Part shown: positions 1 to 4,476 of the stretch, piece by piece | Position numbering within the stretch: the first letter of the stretch is position 1 | How the letters are laid out: the number at the start of each line of letters is the position of its first letter | Assembly: GCA_021795255.1 (NCBI GenBank) | Contig: JAJYPQ010000341.1 | Span: 1 to 5,044, forward strand | Direction of reading: 5' to 3' | Origin: Pseudomonadota bacterium | GTDB lineage: Bacteria; Pseudomonadota; Gammaproteobacteria; Acidiferrobacterales; Acidiferrobacteraceae | Length of the DNA stretch: 5,044 nucleotides | Made by a program: the position numbers and the translations under genes | Notes under the pieces: generated by a model | Told to the model about the DNA's origin: nothing | The model's database searches: none | The model's input: the letters and a program-made list of their open reading frames with translations, nothing else

Positions 1-7
1 CCCCTCC
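1..7 (-). promoter_or_regulatory. Ribosome binding site of a divergent gene off the left edge
   Basis: The minus strand reads GGAGGGG at 7-1, a strong Shine-Dalgarno sequence facing left. A start codon would fall a few bases outside the window. Given the mobilisation operon on the other side, a traJ/mobB-like gene is the natural guess, but nothing of it is visible. Confidence 0.4.
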
Positions 8-24
8 ACTGAGTTGATGAAGGC

Positions 25-52
25 ATTTCAGCAGGAAGGGCCGGCGTGTGAA
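25..52 (-). promoter_or_regulatory. Putative left-facing promoter
   Basis: On the minus strand, TTCACA (52-47) is followed after 16 bases by TGAAAT (30-25). These are 5/6 and 4/6 matches to the sigma70 -35 and -10 boxes. The -35 box lies inside the left arm of the 11-bp inverted repeat, so a repeat-binding protein would cover it. It mirrors the right-facing promoter at 200-227 with the same spacing. The prediction is from pattern only. Confidence 0.33.
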
Positions 53-62
53 GACGCGAGGT

Positions 63-91
63 ACGCATACCACCTTTAGGTGCGTATGTGT
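63..91. repeat. Imperfect hairpin in the candidate oriT
   Basis: CATAC-CACCT (66-75) pairs with AGGTG (78-82) and GTATG (84-88), with a 2-base loop and C83 bulged. The stem extends outward through a G-T pair to 63 and 91. There is no T-run on either side, so it is more likely a protein or relaxase recognition structure than a terminator. Confidence 0.55.
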
Positions 92-97
92 GGTCTA

Positions 98-114
98 GCC
101 CACCTTCGGTGGGC
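98..114. repeat. GC-rich hairpin in the candidate oriT
   Basis: GCCCACC (98-104) and GGTGGGC (108-114) form a perfect 7-bp stem with a TTC loop. No T-tract follows on either strand. Its place between the arms of the 11-bp inverted repeat recalls the stem seen inside the RP4 transfer origin, but it could also end leakage transcription. Confidence 0.55.
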
Positions 115-199
115 GTCGTCCCATTGTTGTCACCGTGTCACTCAGTGGTTTCCGAACCGTTCCCCAAGTGTCGAATGGCAACCAAAAGGCAACGGTGTC

Positions 200-227
200 T
201 TCACACGGAAGCGACATTCGAGATACT
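200..227 (+). promoter_or_regulatory. Putative promoter of the tra/mob operon
   Basis: TTCACA (200-205) and GATACT (222-227) are spaced by 16 bases and match the sigma70 boxes at 5/6 and 4/6 positions. The operon's first start codon follows at 309. The -35 box is inside the right arm of the 11-bp inverted repeat (197-207), which suggests autorepression by an operon product that binds the repeat, as known for IncP tra promoters. Not proven. Confidence 0.38.
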
Positions 228-308
228 GAAACGGCACGGAAACGCAGCGGCGTTACCAAGGCGAAATAAACGCGAAACAAAGGAGCAACAGACAGGGGAC
301 ATACGACT

Positions 309-653
309 ATGACGATACAAAACAGAGCGGCGCGATTGGCAGCGCGGGTTGCGCCCTATCAGGAAGCCGTCACTGCGGCTCGCAAAGCGGGTTTGACGTG
401 GGGAGACCTAGGGCGGCTCTTTGGGGTCTCCCCACGGGCGATGGCGGCCGCCTGCAAGCGCGCTCGGCGCTACGAGGTCGCGCAACTGCCGCTCCCAGAT
501 CCGCCAGATTCCGGCGGGGCGCCAAGTGGCACCACCGCGGCCGCGCCACCTACAGCGGCGCCCAAGCCGCCACAGGCCGCCGAGGCGGTGGGGTTTGGAA
601 AGCCAAAGCCACACAACCCCATTTTTGACGATGACAAACAGTACGAGAGGTGA
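309..653 (+). CDS. traK: TraK/MobC-like oriT-binding accessory protein
   Basis: The 114-residue product probably binds the transfer origin next to it. Residues 29-52 (LTWGDLGRLF through KRARR) read as a helix-turn-helix followed by a basic stretch. Residues 60-100 are rich in proline and alanine and look disordered, and the tail is acidic then polar. The start ATG is preceded by AGGGGA at 294-299 with 9 bases spacing. It is the first gene of a tight operon, with three bases between its stop and the next start. The assignment comes mainly from position: a small basic DNA-binding protein between the candidate origin and a TraL-type ATPase, as traK in RP4 or mobC in pTF-FC2-type plasmids. Sequence similarity to those families is not something I can verify here, so it could be an unrelated small DNA-binding regulator. 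Confidence 0.6.
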   Translation: MTIQNRAARLAARVAPYQEAVTAARKAGLTWGDLGRLFGVSPRAMAAACKRARRYEVAQLPLPDPPDSGGAPSGTTAAAPPTAAPKPPQAAEAVGFGKPKPHNPIFDDDKQYER

Positions 654-656
654 TTT

Positions 657-1379
657 ATGAGCAAGATTTTTATCAGCCACGGGGAAAAGGGAGGGCTTGG
701 GAAATCGAGACTGGCGATGGTCCTGATCGACCTATTGCATCGCCGCGGCCGCGACATCGCCCTGGTCGAGGGCGACAAGTCGGGGGCGGATGTGGGCCTC
801 CGTTTCAATGGCCTCCTGGATGTCGGGTTTATCAATCTCAACCGCCCGGACGCCATGGAAGACGCTTTCTCAAATCTTGGCGGGTGGCTACAAGACCATG
901 GCGACGGGAAGGATGTAGTCATCAACCTGCCGGGCCAGGCGACTGCCACACTGGATAAGTTCGCCGACCTGCTTGCCGGCACCGTGGAGATGCTGGGGCA
1001 TGAGCTGGTTGTCTACTACAGCGTAGGAAACCTCGACATTCATACCTCCAATTTGCTGACAAGCATGCGAGAAGGTCTCATGAGTGTCGTGCCGATCGAA
1101 AAGCAGGTGGTAGTTGTACCCCTCATGTTTGGTGATCCCGCGGGGTATCACTGGTACCGCGCCTCGGAACGCACCCGGTACCTTGAGGCTGGGGGAAAAG
1201 AGGGGGTAATGCCATTGCTCAAGCCCGCCGTGTTGGAAGAGTTTGTGCGGGCGACGCCCGGTTATTATTCGACCCTTCTCGAATCTGCAAGCCCGCTCAA
1301 GATTGCTGACCGCGGCCTTCTTTTCCGCTGGCTCACGGCGGCTCACAAGGTCGCAGCCCTAGGTGTGGATCATGAGTAG
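657..1379 (+). CDS. traL: TraL/MobD-like ParA-family ATPase of conjugal transfer
   Basis: The 240-residue product is a P-loop ATPase of the ParA/MinD superfamily. The N-terminus carries a deviant Walker A motif, GEKGGLGKSR (residues 9-18), with the two lysines K11 and K16. VEGDKSGADVG (38-48) fits the segment after strand 2, and DVVINLPGQA (86-95) is the Walker B region, with N where many ParA proteins have D. The length is close to RP4 TraL (about 240). TraL and MobD are accessory transfer proteins encoded between TraK/MobC and TraM/MobE. Their exact role is unclear, although the related StbB of R388 affects plasmid positioning and transfer. The ATG has GAGAGG (645-650) 6 bases upstream, and the gene overlaps the next by 8 bases. 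A chromosomal or partition ParA is less likely because no parB follows. Confidence 0.78.
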   Translation: MSKIFISHGEKGGLGKSRLAMVLIDLLHRRGRDIALVEGDKSGADVGLRFNGLLDVGFINLNRPDAMEDAFSNLGGWLQDHGDGKDVVINLPGQATATLDKFADLLAGTVEMLGHELVVYYSVGNLDIHTSNLLTSMREGLMSVVPIEKQVVVVPLMFGDPAGYHWYRASERTRYLEAGGKEGVMPLLKPAVLEEFVRATPGYYSTLLESASPLKIADRGLLFRWLTAAHKVAALGVDHE

Positions 1380-1905
1380 CCTACGCGACCAGGTGCTCGC
1401 CTCGGTGCCGGAGGCCGCCAGGGAAGGCATCCTCAAAATGGCGCTCGATCAAAACATTACGGACCCCTCGGATCCGCAGTGGGGAATGGTCGCGCTCGCG
1501 TGGTCGGCTACAGAAAGCGCGGGGCTGGCCCGCGCCTCACTGGAGGAGGTCCGCGCCGCCATCGCCATGATCCAGGACATGATCTACAAACAGACTAGCG
1601 CCGCGGGCAAGGACGCGGCGGAGGTCATCAAGAAGGAGACGCTGGAAAGCGCGGCGGTGTTGGGTAAGGCGCTCACCACCGCGAGCAAGGAAGCTGCGGG
1701 CCGGCTGGCGAAGGCCGCCGCGGCGCAAGGCCCCGACATCATTGAGGAATGGAAATGGGAACTGGCCCGGACAGTGCGCGCGCAGACGAACAAGTCGTCG
1801 GCGATGTTCGCTGTGGCCGGCGCCGCGCTCGCAATCTTGTGCGTGGGACTCGGCATACTGCTTGTCAAGGGGTTTCCGACGTTTTTTGGCCTGCAATTGT
1901 TGTGA
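1372..1905 (+). CDS. traM: TraM/MobE-like membrane-anchored transfer protein
   Basis: The 177-residue product has a soluble helical, alanine-rich body (about 1-140) and one hydrophobic segment at about 143-165 (AMFAVAGAALAILCVGLGIL), then a short tail, so it is probably tail-anchored in the inner membrane with the body in the cytoplasm. ATG 1372 is preferred over GTG 1363: AGGTG (1361-1365) lies 6 bases before it, and it sits inside the end of the ATPase gene (ATGAGTAG), a typical translational coupling. Residues 22-45, including DPSDPQWGMVALAW, look like the conserved N-terminal part of TraM-type proteins as I recall them. Position directly after a TraL-type ATPase supports TraM (IncP) or MobE (IncQ2). 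It might recruit the ATPase to the membrane, which is inference. Confidence 0.65.
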   Translation: MSSLRDQVLASVPEAAREGILKMALDQNITDPSDPQWGMVALAWSATESAGLARASLEEVRAAIAMIQDMIYKQTSAAGKDAAEVIKKETLESAAVLGKALTTASKEAAGRLAKAAAAQGPDIIEEWKWELARTVRAQTNKSSAMFAVAGAALAILCVGLGILLVKGFPTFFGLQLL

Positions 1906-1916
1906 GGATGACGACT

Positions 1917-2138
1917 ATGGAAGACATCGAAAAAGAGATTTTGATGCGCAGTTTAGCTGCCATGGAAAAGACAATGGCGCAATTACATGACGATGTGGAT
2001 GAGCTGCGCGAGCGGCTGGTGCGGTGGGAGGGGCCGGTCGAGCGTGTTTATCGCTTCGATCTCGTGCCCGACGGGCAGGAGTTGGTGCTGCCCAAGCCGC
2101 CGCGGTGGAAGCGGCTGCTCGCCGCCTGGCGGGGCTGA
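1917..2138 (+). CDS. Small coiled-coil protein ending the tra/mob operon
   Basis: I do not recognise this 73-residue protein. Residues 1-38 (MEDIEKEI through ERLVRW) are highly charged with heptad spacing of hydrophobics, which suggests a short coiled coil. A linker, VYRFDLVPDGQELVLP, follows, and the end is basic and tryptophan-rich (PPRWKRLLAAWRG), which could touch membrane or DNA. Two ATGs are possible, 1908 and 1917. The second is better spaced from GAGG at 1904-1907 (9 bases), while the first directly abuts it. Only 11 bases separate it from the traM-like stop, so it is almost surely co-translated with the mobilisation genes and may be a helper of the membrane protein. The reading frame continues open upstream inside traM, where it is only a shadow. 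Confidence 0.6.
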   Translation: MEDIEKEILMRSLAAMEKTMAQLHDDVDELRERLVRWEGPVERVYRFDLVPDGQELVLPKPPRWKRLLAAWRG

Positions 2139-2161
2139 TTTCACCAGGGTCCATCCTGAAA

Positions 2162-2181
2162 CCCCCGGCTCAGGCCGGGGG
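2162..2181. terminator. GC hairpin between convergent genes
   Basis: CCCCCGGC (2162-2169) pairs perfectly with GCCGGGGG (2174-2181) around a TCAG loop. It lies 23 bases after the last tra/mob gene and 40 bases beyond the stop of the convergent DUF2321 gene. The following T-tract is weak in both directions (TCTT on plus, TTT on minus), so it may act as a two-way terminator of modest strength. Confidence 0.6.
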
Positions 2182-2221
2182 AGCGGGTCTTGAGCCAATC
2201 CTTCTGATGATCATCTGGATT

Positions 2222-2710
2222 TCATGAACCGAATACTGATTTTCTGACCGCTTCACTGACAATATCAATAAGGATTGACCTCATAGCATTGAATGCTTCT
2301 GCGCCTGCCTTTTTCATGAGTTTCTTGAAGCGCGTCTCCGCCACAGCCGTCCTAGGTGTGTCCTTCAGTAAATCGGGGAGGCTATCCTTGAGTTGTTGCC
2401 GTTCCTCTGCATTCAGGTGTTCTAATTCATCGGCGAGTTCTTGTGCGGCATCAAGACTTGCCTTGGTCCAAGGATACGGCTTACCGCAATTATAACAGTA
2501 GCTCGGTTTGTGGTAGTGGTCCGCGGCGAACACTCCTACCACATGGTAGTACCCGCGAATGGGTGCCTTGCAGTCAACGCACCCGGTAATAGTTAGCGCG
2601 CCGCACTCACCGCAATGCTTCTCATTGGATTCTGGAAACGATGATGCGTACGTATTGATGACGTGCCCGTTCAAACAGATTTGTGCCGTGTCGTAATAGT
2701 TATCCCTCAT
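2222..2710 (-). CDS. DUF2321-family zinc-ribbon protein
   Basis: The 162-residue product begins MRDNYYDTAQICLNGHVIN, a signature I associate with DUF2321, whose function is unknown. Cysteine pairs at C33/C36, C44/C47 and C72/C75, plus C12 with H16 in CLNGH, form two probable zinc ribbons in the first half. The second half (about 84-160) is helical, charged and without cysteine. No signal peptide or membrane segment is visible. The gene is clearly AT-richer than the tra/mob and hic genes, which suggests separate acquisition. No strong ribosome binding site precedes ATG 2710 (weak AGGGCGAG). It runs convergent to the mobilisation operon and in the same direction as the HEPN gene upstream, whose product is also full of CxxC pairs. 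A shared function with that gene is only a guess. Confidence 0.72.
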   Translation of the reverse strand: MRDNYYDTAQICLNGHVINTYASSFPESNEKHCGECGALTITGCVDCKAPIRGYYHVVGVFAADHYHKPSYCYNCGKPYPWTKASLDAAQELADELEHLNAEERQQLKDSLPDLLKDTPRTAVAETRFKKLMKKAGAEAFNAMRSILIDIVSEAVRKSVFGS

Positions 2711-2737
2711 TCACTCGCCCTGTATGTTTCACGATTC

Positions 2738-2776
2738 GTTATAGCGCCAAGGGACGCTGGCCAGGCGCCGCATAAC
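2738..2776. repeat. Hairpin upstream of the DUF2321 gene
   Basis: GTTAT-A-GCGCC (2738-2748) pairs with GGCGC-CGC-ATAAC (2764-2776) around a 15-base loop. It overlaps the end of a short coding-like frame. It could stop transcription entering the DUF2321 gene from the right or be a degenerate recombination site. It has no T-run, and its core does not fit integron attC rules well. Confidence 0.35.
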
Positions 2777-2837
2777 CGGCGGCCTTGCACCGCCTTGGTG
2801 TCGCCACCGAGACGGGGAACCGCCCCCGCTTCTTCAC
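2739..2837 (-). CDS. Short frame ending GQRPLAL, unknown, possibly a gene remnant
   Basis: These 32 codons start with a GTG that overlaps the stop of the preceding small frame as GTGA (2837-2834). Third positions are mostly G or C, as in the backbone genes. The product is basic (VKKRGRFPVSVATPRRCK) and ends AAPGQRPLAL. That tail is strikingly like the AAGQLPLAL end of the 88-residue frame at 4210-4476. It may be a tiny translationally coupled gene, or the end of a longer gene whose reading frame has slipped near 2845. The function is not recognisable. Confidence 0.3.
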   Translation of the reverse strand: MKKRGRFPVSVATPRRCKAAGYAAPGQRPLAL

Positions 2838-2926
2838 GCGGCGATAATCCTGAATCCTACCGCCTTGGCAATGGACCGCACATAACGATTCTCGCGCTGC
2901 AGGCTCACAATCCCGTAGCGGCTCAT
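2834..2926 (-). CDS. 30-codon frame of unknown function
   Basis: The product begins MSRYGIVSLQRENRYVRSIA and has G/C-rich third positions, so it looks like real coding sequence, but it is only 30 residues long. It stops with TGA overlapping a downstream GTG (GTGA). A slip of one base near GGATTCAGG (about 2850) would fuse it to the next frame, giving a basic protein of roughly 60 residues. It starts 22 bases after the stop of the 2949-3041 relic. I do not recognise it. Confidence 0.3.
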   Translation of the reverse strand: MSRYGIVSLQRENRYVRSIAKAVGFRIIAA

Positions 2927-2948
2927 CGTCTTTAAGGTGCGCAAGGGA

Positions 2949-3041
2949 TTACTCGGTTTTCATCCCGTCAGGCTGCCAGTACCTTGCCGACTCGGGATTC
3001 ATCTCCGCAATCACGCGCACGAGGGCCCGGTTTTGTGCACT
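2949..3041 (-). pseudogene. Relic of a backbone gene, 3' end only
   Basis: Directly after the HEPN gene's TAA, and in the same frame, 30 sense codons follow before a second TAA. They encode AQNRALVRVIAEMNPESARY, then WQPDGMKTE. Codon use turns abruptly GC-rich here (GCC CTC GTG CGC GTG), unlike the AT-rich HEPN gene. There is no convincing ribosome binding site before the internal GTG or ATG codons. The simplest reading is the tail of a backbone gene whose front was cut off when the HEPN gene arrived. The alternative is stop-codon readthrough extending the HEPN protein by 30 residues. The parent gene is not identified. Confidence 0.42.
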
Positions 3042-4115
3042 TTAGTCCTTATCCCAGCCCGCCCGGCCATCACAGAATTCGCATCCGCTCCAATAAGTTT
3101 CACCAGAAAGCCCTGTAGAGTCCTCATTGCACCATTCGCACGTGCCATAGTCCTCAGAGATAGCGAAGCATTCTGTGCATAGAAACTGTTCGTCGGAGAC
3201 TTGTACCACAGTCTGATGGCTAAAACAGTCACCGCAATTCAACGGAAATGGGTAGTATCCCCCATCCTTTATCGCCTGATATGCTTCGCCCGCATCCACA
3301 AGAACTTTACGAAGAAGATCGCCATCGTGCTTATGCGAGCAGTTATCACATTCCGCATTAGGCTCTCCCCGAAACAATACGTTTCCAACACATTGGCTAC
3401 ACTTTACTCGGATGCACGTTTCTGTAAGTCCACATACGAGACACTGAGACTCGTACAGCTCATTCTTCTTGGGTACGTGTTTGTCCGATTCAAAGGCACA
3501 CGAAGGACAGACCCTGAATTCCAATCCTGCCTCTTTCTCTGTCTCTATGTCTGACTTAATCATCTCAAAGACAACTGCAAGGAACTCATGATTCCTTCTA
3601 AGATCCACATCGATCTCTGCGATCTCCGTTCCCCAAGCTTCGAAGACGTTAGCCCATTTACCCGATAGCAGATCGTGTAAAAGATACCAGGCCCTTAATT
3701 GTTCTTTTACGATCGCTTGAATATGCAGTGTCCCGTTTTCAGGGGTTGCTGCCTCATGGTAAAAATGCACCATCCTATTTCTGTGCTTTGCCACCTCCCG
3801 AAATGCTTTCAGTTGGTTCTCCGACAATCCGCTCTGGACTACCTTGTCGAGTCTTTTTGCTGCTTCTTCCAGTGTGACTGAAACGAACTGTCCTGATATA
3901 AATTCTTTCCAATCCGCCTCATTCTTTGAAGAAACAGATAGAGACCAATGCTCGGCGACCAAACGCGCCTTTAAAAACAACTCAATAGCGGCATAAAAAT
4001 GAATAACGGAGTATTTTGGCTGCTCCTTGAGTTCCGATATGGACCGCCCTAAGAAATCGAGAGCATTCCGCACTAAGTGCCCGAGAATTTTTTTATTGGC
4101 ATTTGACTTACTCAC
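3042..4115 (-). CDS. HEPN-domain protein with eight CxxC pairs (four probable zinc ribbons)
   Basis: The 357-residue product has a helical N-terminal part (about 1-155) with the HEPN signature RNRMVH (R112-N113-x3-H117). This R-N-x3-H pattern is the catalytic motif of HEPN ribonucleases. From residue 203 on come CxxC pairs at 203/206, 225/228, 239/242, 256/259, 294/297, 313/316, 326/329 and 345/348, enough for four zinc ribbons or rubredoxin-like knuckles. No membrane segment or signal peptide is seen. The GTG start is supported by GGAGG (4127-4123) 7 bases upstream; the nearer ATG at 4120 runs only ATG GTG TGA. The gene is AT-rich (45% GC by hand count in 3901-3960, against 62% in 1621-1680), which suggests transfer. 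HEPN proteins often act in defence and toxin systems; RNA cleavage here is inferred from the motif alone. Confidence 0.7.
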   Translation of the reverse strand: MSKSNANKKILGHLVRNALDFLGRSISELKEQPKYSVIHFYAAIELFLKARLVAEHWSLSVSSKNEADWKEFISGQFVSVTLEEAAKRLDKVVQSGLSENQLKAFREVAKHRNRMVHFYHEAATPENGTLHIQAIVKEQLRAWYLLHDLLSGKWANVFEAWGTEIAEIDVDLRRNHEFLAVVFEMIKSDIETEKEAGLEFRVCPSCAFESDKHVPKKNELYESQCLVCGLTETCIRVKCSQCVGNVLFRGEPNAECDNCSHKHDGDLLRKVLVDAGEAYQAIKDGGYYPFPLNCGDCFSHQTVVQVSDEQFLCTECFAISEDYGTCEWCNEDSTGLSGETYWSGCEFCDGRAGWDKD

Positions 4116-4130
4116 ACCATTTCCTCCAGT
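4116..4130 (-). promoter_or_regulatory. Ribosome binding site that fixes a GTG start
   Basis: GGAGG at 4127-4123 is ideally placed for GTG 4115. Between them lies ATG 4120, which reads ATG GTG TGA, a two-codon frame whose stop overlaps the GTG start. Initiation at that ATG would compete with, or couple to, the HEPN start and could keep expression low. Confidence 0.45.
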
Positions 4131-4138
4131 GGCCGCGG

Positions 4139-4195
4139 CTACTTAAGTCGGTGCCCGTTAGCCGTCAGCCTGAGTAGTATCAGGTCGATCTTCAT
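4139..4195 (-). pseudogene. Possible 5' stub of an interrupted gene
   Basis: An 18-codon frame reads MKIDLILLRLTANGHRLK and then stops. It sits between the 88-residue frame and the HEPN gene, where the sequence changes from GC-rich to AT-rich. It could be the cut-off start of the gene whose tail survives at 2949-3041. There is no clear ribosome binding site and the length allows chance, so this is a weak call. Confidence 0.22.
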
Positions 4196-4209
4196 ATTTT
4201 GCGAGTCAT

Positions 4210-4476
4210 TTAGAGGGCCAGAGGAAGCTGCCCAGCCGCCGAATCCTCGCTCGGACTTTCTGCCGCCTCCCCGGGATCGGTGACGCGCGGCTGGAAGGTA
4301 TCCTTGTCCGACAGAACGTGGCGTGCATGGATCTCAACGTGACCATAAAAGGCTGTCAGGTCAGCCTCGACCACCCAGAAGTGGCCGGCCCGCACCCGGC
4401 TTGCCACGCGCGCATAGATCTTGTGATCAGTGGGGACCAGCACAGCGAGTGCACCCTCGTGGGTATCGAGCGTCAC
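4210..4476 (-). CDS. Unknown 88-residue protein, possibly the 3' part of a frameshifted OB-fold gene
   Basis: The GTG start overlaps the preceding stop as GTGA (4476-4473), and codon use is typical of the GC-rich backbone. The product has alternating strand-like segments: VTLDTHEGALAVLVP, HFWVVEADLTAFYGHVEIHARHVL. The rhythm, ending in a G-x-V-E-I-x-A strand, resembles an OB-fold. The first OB strand would be missing, but the preceding small frame supplies a fitting one (MIAGAVTAITPP). One gene split by a slip near 4480 is therefore plausible. The C-terminal 25 residues are acidic and low in complexity, ending AAGQLPLAL. Function is not recognised; a single-strand DNA or RNA binding role would follow only if the OB reading is right. 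Confidence 0.5.
   Translation of the reverse strand: MTLDTHEGALAVLVPTDHKIYARVASRVRAGHFWVVEADLTAFYGHVEIHARHVLSDKDTFQPRVTDPGEAAESPSEDSAAGQLPLAL

Larger units (their letters stand above)
45..207. repeat. 11-bp inverted repeat flanking two hairpins
   Basis: CGTGTGAAGAC at 45-55 is the exact reverse complement of GTCTTCACACG at 197-207, with 141 bases between the arms. Each arm carries the -35 box of one of the two putative divergent promoters. The arm core GTGAAGA also resembles the TraJ-bound arms of the RP4 transfer origin as I remember them. It probably binds a relaxosome or autoregulatory protein such as the TraK-like product. The repeat is certain; its role is inferred. Confidence 0.6.
1..308. 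other. Candidate origin of transfer and divergent control region
   Basis: This gene-free stretch lies immediately upstream of a traK-traL-traM type operon. In RP4-type systems the origin of transfer sits there, between traK and a divergent traJ. Seen in the sequence are an 11-bp perfect inverted repeat (45-55 and 197-207), two hairpins (63-91 and 98-114), repeated GGCAAC (177-182, 188-193), and promoter-like boxes facing both ways. A left-facing ribosome binding site at 1-7 implies a divergent gene just off the window. I do not find a clean YATCCTG|Y nick motif of the IncP type. The nearest is CTTCCTGC on the minus strand at 38-31, which has one mismatch. The regional call rests on gene order plus repeats, and the exact nick site is unknown. 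Confidence 0.5.
2711..3041. other. GC-rich intergenic strip with gene relics
   Basis: This strip between two AT-rich genes returns to backbone composition. It contains no full gene but at least three short minus-strand coding-like pieces (2949-3041, 2834-2926, 2739-2837), described separately. It also holds a repeated ACCGCCTTGG (2789-2798 and 2859-2868) and a hairpin at 2738-2776. I see no RNA gene and no insertion-sequence ends. It is best read as leftover backbone DNA between two cargo genes. Confidence 0.5.

Noticed and set aside
2..79. Open frame on the plus strand running in from the left edge (ends HL-stop at 77-79)
   Set aside because: Its stop falls inside a hairpin, the product is not recognisable, and the left-facing ribosome binding site and promoter argue that the neighbour points the other way.
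88..312. 74-codon plus-strand frame across the control region
   Set aside because: It has no ribosome binding site, runs through hairpins and the promoter, and overlaps the traK-like start.
2150..2158. CCATCCTGA, close to the IncP nick consensus YATCCTG|Y
   Set aside because: It lies after the operon beside a terminator hairpin, the base after the nick position does not fit, and no recognition repeat adjoins it on the correct side.
2206..2215. Perfect palindrome GATGATCATC
   Set aside because: A single short palindrome near a stop codon, with no second copy and no promoter nearby.
2738..2776. Integron attC site
   Set aside because: The stem has GTTAT and ATAAC ends, but the core does not match GTTRRRY/RYYYAAC and no second copy or integrase is present.
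2663..2935. 90-codon plus-strand frame over the relic strip
   Set aside because: It starts inside the DUF2321 gene on the opposite strand, has no ribosome binding site, and minus-strand frames have better codon positions.
3201..3554. 117-codon plus-strand frame inside the HEPN gene
   Set aside because: Opposite strand of a well-supported gene with regular CxxC pairs; a shadow.
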